From the NCBI RefSeq assembly GCF_900129305.1, contig NZ_FQVB01000021.1, positions 21,486 to 85,485 on the forward strand: DNA of 64,000 nt. Direction: 5' to 3'. Numbering within the stretch: the first letter of the stretch is position 1; each line of letters opens with the position of its first letter. Both the position numbers and the translations under genes were made by a program. The notes beneath the pieces are model-generated. The model did no database searches, was not told the DNA's origin, and was given only the letters and a program-made list of their open reading frames with translations. Positions 60,050 to 64,000 of this stretch are shown here, piece by piece. Source of the stretch: Desulfacinum infernum DSM 9756 (lineage in GTDB: Bacteria > Desulfobacterota > Syntrophobacteria > Syntrophobacterales > DSM-9756).

Positions 60050-60593
60050 CGCAACCTCCCATGCCTTCCCAAAGGAGAGACGTTTCAGGACTCACCCGGG
60101 CTCCGCTCCCCGCTTCCAGCACGCGGTCCGCGGTCTTCGGCTCCGGCGGAATCCTTTGCGCCTCCTCCATGAGTCTTCTTCTCACCGTGATGGGACTGGG
60201 GCCCATGGCTCGGATCTGTTCGGTGAAGTCCCAAACCACCTTGGCGAATTTCTGCGCCTCGGCCGAAGAGATCCACTCCAGCCGCAGCCGCCCTTCCAAC
60301 CCCACAAACGCCAGCAGATCCTGCAGAAACCGGATCCTCTTCAGGGTGATGTGATTACCGAACCGGTAATGGCAATCGCCCAGGTGTCAGCCTCCCACCA
60401 GGATCCCGTCCGCGCCGCTCTGGAAGGCCCGAAGCAGATGGTGGGGAGAGACCGAGGCCGAGCACAAGACGCGAATGGGGCGGATGTGGGCCGGGTATCT
60501 CAATCGGCTCACCCCCGCCAGATCCGCGGCCCCGTAGGCGCACCAGTTGCACAAAAAAGCCAGGATTTTCGGCCGAAAAGCTTTCTCTTTCAT
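60042..60593 (-). CDS. mvhD: MvhD/FrhD-type iron-sulfur subunit, selenoprotein
   Basis: 183 residues read through an in-frame UGA at 60389-60387. The upstream frame gives the family opening AFLCNWCAYGAADLAGVSR and VLCSASVSPHHLLRAFQSGADGILVGG; the same frame continues after UGA as HLGDCHYRFGNHITLKR, where the family has CHxGDC. So Sec69 stands at a [2Fe-2S] cysteine. MvhD links the formate dehydrogenase or hydrogenase module to HdrA. The start follows GGAGAAAAGG. Annotated without Sec this gene appears as two fragments (68 residues, and a downstream piece). Confidence 0.92.
60345..60389 (-). promoter_or_regulatory. SECIS-like hairpin of mvhD
   Basis: Downstream of the UGA: ATTACC-GGTTC-GGTAAT forms a 6-7 bp stem with a GG-containing loop about 17 bases from the UGA, fitting the loose bacterial SECIS pattern. 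Less canonical than the one in fdhA. Confidence 0.6.
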
Positions 60594-60636
60594 GCCTTTT
60601 CTCCATGTGGGTCGTCGTCGGGGTGCCGGTGGCCGC

Positions 60637-63600
60637 TCAGGCGGCCAGGGCGGCCTTGATCTGGGCGACCATCTGCCTGTGAGTGAACCCTTGCACCTCG
60701 GGGGCTTCCGCGGGGCAGGCGGCGGCGCAGGCGCCGCAACCCTTGCACAGGGCCGGATTAACGCGGGCGGTCTCCGTGGTGTCGTCCCGTTGGATGGCTC
60801 CGAAGGGACAAATCTCCAGACAGAGGCCGCAGCCCGTGCACCGTTCCGGATCGATCCGACTGATGATGCCTCCCACGGTGACCGTATCCCGGGTGAGGAC
60901 GCCCAAGGCCTTGGCGGAAGCGGCCAGGGCTTGGGCCACGCTCTCTTCCAGGGCCTTGGGATAGTGGGCCATGCCGCACAGGAAGATCCCTTCCGTCGAA
61001 AAATCGACGGGCCGCAGCTTCTGGTGCGCTTCCTGGAACCAGCCGTCTTTGTCGAGCGGGAGCTTGTAGATGCGGGCCAGATCCCGGTTGTCCGCCGCCG
61101 CGGCGCCGGCGGCCAGGCACAGCAAATCCGTTTGCCATTCCACCATGCGTCCGAGGATCGGATCGCGCACCTGGACGGTCAAAGCCCCGTCCTGGCGGCT
61201 TACCCGCGGCTTGTGGTCCGGGTCGTAGCGGAAAAAGAGCACGCCGGCCCGGCGGGCCTCCTGATAGGCCTCTTCCTGAAGGCCGAAGGTTCTCATGTCC
61301 CGGTAGATCACAAAGATTCGCATCTCCGGGTTTAGGGCCTTCAGTTCCAGGGCGTTTCGGATCGTGTGACTGCAGCAGACCCTGGAACAGTAGGGGTGGT
61401 CTTCGTCCCGGGAACCCACGCACTGGATGAAGGTCGCCGTGGAAAGGCTCCTGAGCGTCTCCTCGTCGCTTCTCAGCCGTTCGTCCAGTTCCAGGTTGGT
61501 GACGACGGCGGGATCTTCGCCATAGAGGTATTCTGCGGGTTTTTGCTCCCGCGCCCCCGTGGCGATAATGAGGACCCCGTGATCGAGGGTTCGGGTGGCT
61601 CCGTTTTCCCGGATCGTCGTGCGGAAGTTCCCCACGAAGCCTTCGGCTTCGGTAACGGCGGCGTTGAGGTGCAGTTGAATCTTCGGGTTGTCGAGCACCT
61701 CTTTTTTCAGCCGGTCCACGAAATCCGAAACGGGCTCCCCGCGCCACGTCTTGTAAAGCCGGAGGGCCGTTCCCCCCGGATCCCCTTTCTTTTCCACCAG
61801 GTGCACCGGGTAGCCGTGGGCCGCCAGGTTGAGGGCGGCCGTCATGCCCGCCACGCCGGCTCCGACCACGAGGGCCGCCGGAACCACGGGAAAGGCGGTG
61901 TCCTGAAGCGGCATGAGCAGGGTCGCCTTGGCCACCGCCATGCGCACCATGTCCTGAGCCTTGCGGGTGGCTTCCTCCTTTTCCTCACCGTGCACCCAGG
62001 AATCCAGGTTGCGGATGTTGGCCATCTCCAGCAGGTACTTGTTCAGACCCGCCTGGGCCAGGGTCTCCCGGAAGAGGGCCTCATGCGTCCTGGGAGAACA
62101 GGCGGCCACCACGATCCGATTGAGTCTATTTTCATGGATCACCTGGGTCATGCGCACCTGGGTGTCCTGGGAGCAGGTGAAGAGGTTGTCTTCCACGTGG
62201 ACCACGTGGGGGAGGCTTCGCGCATAGTCCGCCACCCGGGCCACGTCCACCACGCCGCCGATGTTGATGCCGCAGTGGCAGACGAAAACCCCGATGCGGG
62301 GGGATTCCCGGGACACGTCCCTTTCGGCGGGCTTTTGGGGCACACGGGTCCGGCTGTGGCGCGCCGGCGCCAGAGCGGCTCCGGCGGCGGCAGCGGCAGC
62401 GGAAGCCTCCATGACGGACTGGGGGATGTCCTTGGGGCCCTGGAAGGCCCCGCACACATAGATCCCGGGCCGGGAACTGGCCACCGGCTCAAAGGACGAA
62501 TGCTCGGCAAACAGGTGATCGTTCAACCGCACGTCCAGCCGCTCGGCCAGCCTCTTGGCCTCCTCGGGCGTCTCCAGCCCCACCGAGAGCACCACCAGGT
62601 CGAACACCTCCGAGGTGATCCGACCCTCCTCGTCCACGTAGTGGATCTCCAGATCCCCGCCCGTTCCGGGCACCTCCTCGATGCTGTGCACCCGCGAGCG
62701 GATGAACCGCACCCCGTGCTCTTCCCTCGCCCGGTTGTAGTAGCGCTCGAAGTCCTTCCCGTGGGTGCGCATGTCCATGAAAAAGATCGTCGCCTCCAGG
62801 TCCCTTCCCGCATGCTCCTTGGCGATCACCGCCTCCTTGATGGCGTACATGCAGCACACCCCGGAACAATACGCGTGGTCGCAGTGGTGGATGTCCCGCG
62901 AGCCCACGCACTGGAGCCAGGCGATCTTTTTCGGCTCCTTCTCGTCCGAAGGGCGCACCACGTGGCCCATGGTGGGCCCCGAGGCCGAAAGGAGCCGCTC
63001 GAACTCCATGGCCGTCAGGACGTTGGGAAGGCGGGTGTAGGCGTAGGTGTCGTAGACGGCCGGATCGAAGGGCTTGAAGCCCGGAGCGAGAACAATCGCC
63101 CCCACCTCCAGCTCCCGTTCCCTGGCCGCATCCTCATGGACCACCGCATCGGCCAGACACGCGTCCACGCACCGGTAGCACTCGGAACAGACCCCGCAGT
63201 CGAGACACCTCGCCGCTTCCCGCCGCACCTGCTCTTCCGTGAACCCCAGCTGCACCTCGTTGAAGTTCCCCAGCCGCTCTTCGGGCGAAAGCCGGGGCAT
63301 GCGCTCCCGCGGGATCCGGTCATAGCCTTCCGTGGGCACGTCTTGGACCGGCTCCCAGGTCTTCTCCCGGCCCTCCCGGAGGTCCTCGCCTTGGATGAAA
63401 CGGTGGATGGAAACGGCCGCTTCCTTTCCGGCCGCGATGGCCTCGATCACCGTGGCCGGACCCGTCACCGCATCGCCTCCCGCGAAGATGTCCGGATCGT
63501 CCGACTGGAGCGTCACCGGATCCACCTGGAGGGTCCGCCAGTCGCTCAGGCTGCAGGCGCATTCCGGGGTGAGGCACGCCCAGTCCGATTCCTGCCCGAT

Positions 63601-64000
63601 GGCCGGGATCACCGCGTCCACTTCCATTATGAAGTTGGACCCTTCCACGGGCACGGGGCGGCGCCGCCCGCTGGCGTCGGGTTCCCCCAGCTCCATGCGC
63701 ACGCACTCGATGGCCTTCACCTTCCCGTTTTCCCCCAGGATCCGAACCGGATTCACCAGCGTGTGGATCTCAATGCCCTCCTCGTGGCACTCCTCGATCT
63801 CCTCCTCGTTGGCGGGCATCTCCTCCAGGCTTCGCCGGTAGACGATGAAAGGCTTCTTCGATCCCGTCCGAAGGGCCGTTCGCACGCAGTCCATGGCCAC
63901 GTTGCCGCCGCCCACCACGGCCACCCGGTCTCCCAGGAAGAGGCGGTTTCCCAGGTTCACTTCCCTCAGGAAATCCACGCCCGGATAGACCCCTTCCAGG
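60637..64000 (-). CDS. HdrA-like multidomain flavoprotein (GltD-HdrA'-HdrA fusion), 5' end outside window
   Basis: 1120 residues visible, open at the right edge. In order: GltD/NfnB-type NAD(P) half (VAVVGGGNVAMDC; AGGDAVTGPATVIEAIAAG), a cysteine block CLDCGVCSECYRCVDAC, a partial HdrA unit (WLQCVGSRD, YCSGVCCMYAIKEA), then a whole HdrA (VFVCHCGINIGGVVDVA; VVGAGVAGMTAALNL FAD site; CVGSRDEDHPYCSRVCC) and two [4Fe-4S] sites at the C-terminus (CTGCGLCLEICP; CKGCGACAAACP). HdrA is the flavin subunit that bifurcates electrons. It heads the visible operon with mvhD 43 bases downstream. The NAD(P) module suggests NAD(P)H as one partner, formate via FdhA as another and ferredoxin as the third. Confidence 0.9.
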   Translation of the reverse strand, partial: LEGVYPGVDFLREVNLGNRLFLGDRVAVVGGGNVAMDCVRTALRTGSKKPFIVYRRSLEEMPANEEEIEECHEEGIEIHTLVNPVRILGENGKVKAIECVRMELGEPDASGRRRPVPVEGSNFIMEVDAVIPAIGQESDWACLTPECACSLSDWRTLQVDPVTLQSDDPDIFAGGDAVTGPATVIEAIAAGKEAAVSIHRFIQGEDLREGREKTWEPVQDVPTEGYDRIPRERMPRLSPEERLGNFNEVQLGFTEEQVRREAARCLDCGVCSECYRCVDACLADAVVHEDAARERELEVGAIVLAPGFKPFDPAVYDTYAYTRLPNVLTAMEFERLLSASGPTMGHVVRPSDEKEPKKIAWLQCVGSRDIHHCDHAYCSGVCCMYAIKEAVIAKEHAGRDLEATIFFMDMRTHGKDFERYYNRAREEHGVRFIRSRVHSIEEVPGTGGDLEIHYVDEEGRITSEVFDLVVLSVGLETPEEAKRLAERLDVRLNDHLFAEHSSFEPVASSRPGIYVCGAFQGPKDIPQSVMEASAAAAAAGAALAPARHSRTRVPQKPAERDVSRESPRIGVFVCHCGINIGGVVDVARVADYARSLPHVVHVEDNLFTCSQDTQVRMTQVIHENRLNRIVVAACSPRTHEALFRETLAQAGLNKYLLEMANIRNLDSWVHGEEKEEATRKAQDMVRMAVAKATLLMPLQDTAFPVVPAALVVGAGVAGMTAALNLAAHGYPVHLVEKKGDPGGTALRLYKTWRGEPVSDFVDRLKKEVLDNPKIQLHLNAAVTEAEGFVGNFRTTIRENGATRTLDHGVLIIATGAREQKPAEYLYGEDPAVVTNLELDERLRSDEETLRSLSTATFIQCVGSRDEDHPYCSRVCCSHTIRNALELKALNPEMRIFVIYRDMRTFGLQEEAYQEARRAGVLFFRYDPDHKPRVSRQDGALTVQVRDPILGRMVEWQTDLLCLAAGAAAADNRDLARIYKLPLDKDGWFQEAHQKLRPVDFSTEGIFLCGMAHYPKALEESVAQALAASAKALGVLTRDTVTVGGIISRIDPERCTGCGLCLEICPFGAIQRDDTTETARVNPALCKGCGACAAACPAEAPEVQGFTHRQMVAQIKAALAA

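Overview
The window looks like a chromosomal segment of an anaerobic Desulfobacterota bacterium, probably close to the Syntrophobacterales (for example Desulfacinum, Desulfosoma or Syntrophobacter). This is inferred from gene content: cytoplasmic selenocysteine formate dehydrogenase with MvhD and HdrA-type flavoproteins, TauE/SafE next to a thiosulfate/polysulfide-reductase-like molybdoenzyme, several sigma-54 activators, and flagellar genes with csrA and fliW. No rRNA, tRNA, CRISPR array, integrase or intact insertion sequence is visible. The left 2.5 kb is clearly AT-richer than the rest.

Layout. 1-4954: end of a surface-polysaccharide locus (flippase, sulfotransferase, GT2, two convergent GT4 enzymes). 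5753-20338: eight co-directional genes starting about 135 bp after a near-consensus sigma-54 promoter, including very large fusions of glycosyltransferase, methyltransferase and sulfotransferase domains and TPR-linked GT2 enzymes. They run directly into fliC, fliD, two fliS copies and a chaperone-like gene (20444-24094), with csrA-fliW converging. I read this as a flagellin (or other surface) glycan assembly line able to add methyl and sulfate groups. 25190-29648: HicBA toxin-antitoxin, HDOD protein, membrane J-protein with a threefold repeat, long-chain acyl-CoA dehydrogenase.

29774-49841: a redox and signalling block. TauE/SafE and a small membrane protein diverge from a response regulator (own sigma-54 promoter), a cytoplasmic molybdopterin oxidoreductase and its four-cluster ferredoxin. 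Next come a fusion of a decayed NuoF module to a GltD/NfnB-type flavoprotein, a histidine kinase with an N-terminal Rossmann domain plus NtrC-type regulator, archaemetzincin, a GcvH-like protein without the lipoyl lysine (own sigma-54 promoter), a membrane kinase pair whose regulator carries GAFTHA in place of GAFTGA, and a small Fe-S protein. 50031-56813: dithiol-oxidoreductase/HEAT protein, SplB-like radical SAM protein, ParB-like protein, purC, a membrane protein and tilS. 56943-64000 (minus strand): HdrA-like fusion (cut by the right edge), MvhD with in-frame UGA, an Fe-S protein and FdhA with in-frame UGA, probably a soluble formate dehydrogenase-Hdr electron-bifurcating or confurcating module.

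The least expected structural signal is in the spacers. From about 24 kb rightwards, intergenic DNA is built from several dispersed repeat families. One family has 15-19 bp terminal inverted repeats starting CTAGGAG..CTGTCCGA, and the TAG of its end is the stop codon of three unrelated genes; a fourth gene takes its last codons from it. Other low-complexity families sit at the 3' ends of six further genes. Two arrays of TGAAC boxes spaced at helical-turn intervals lie right after two more stop codons.
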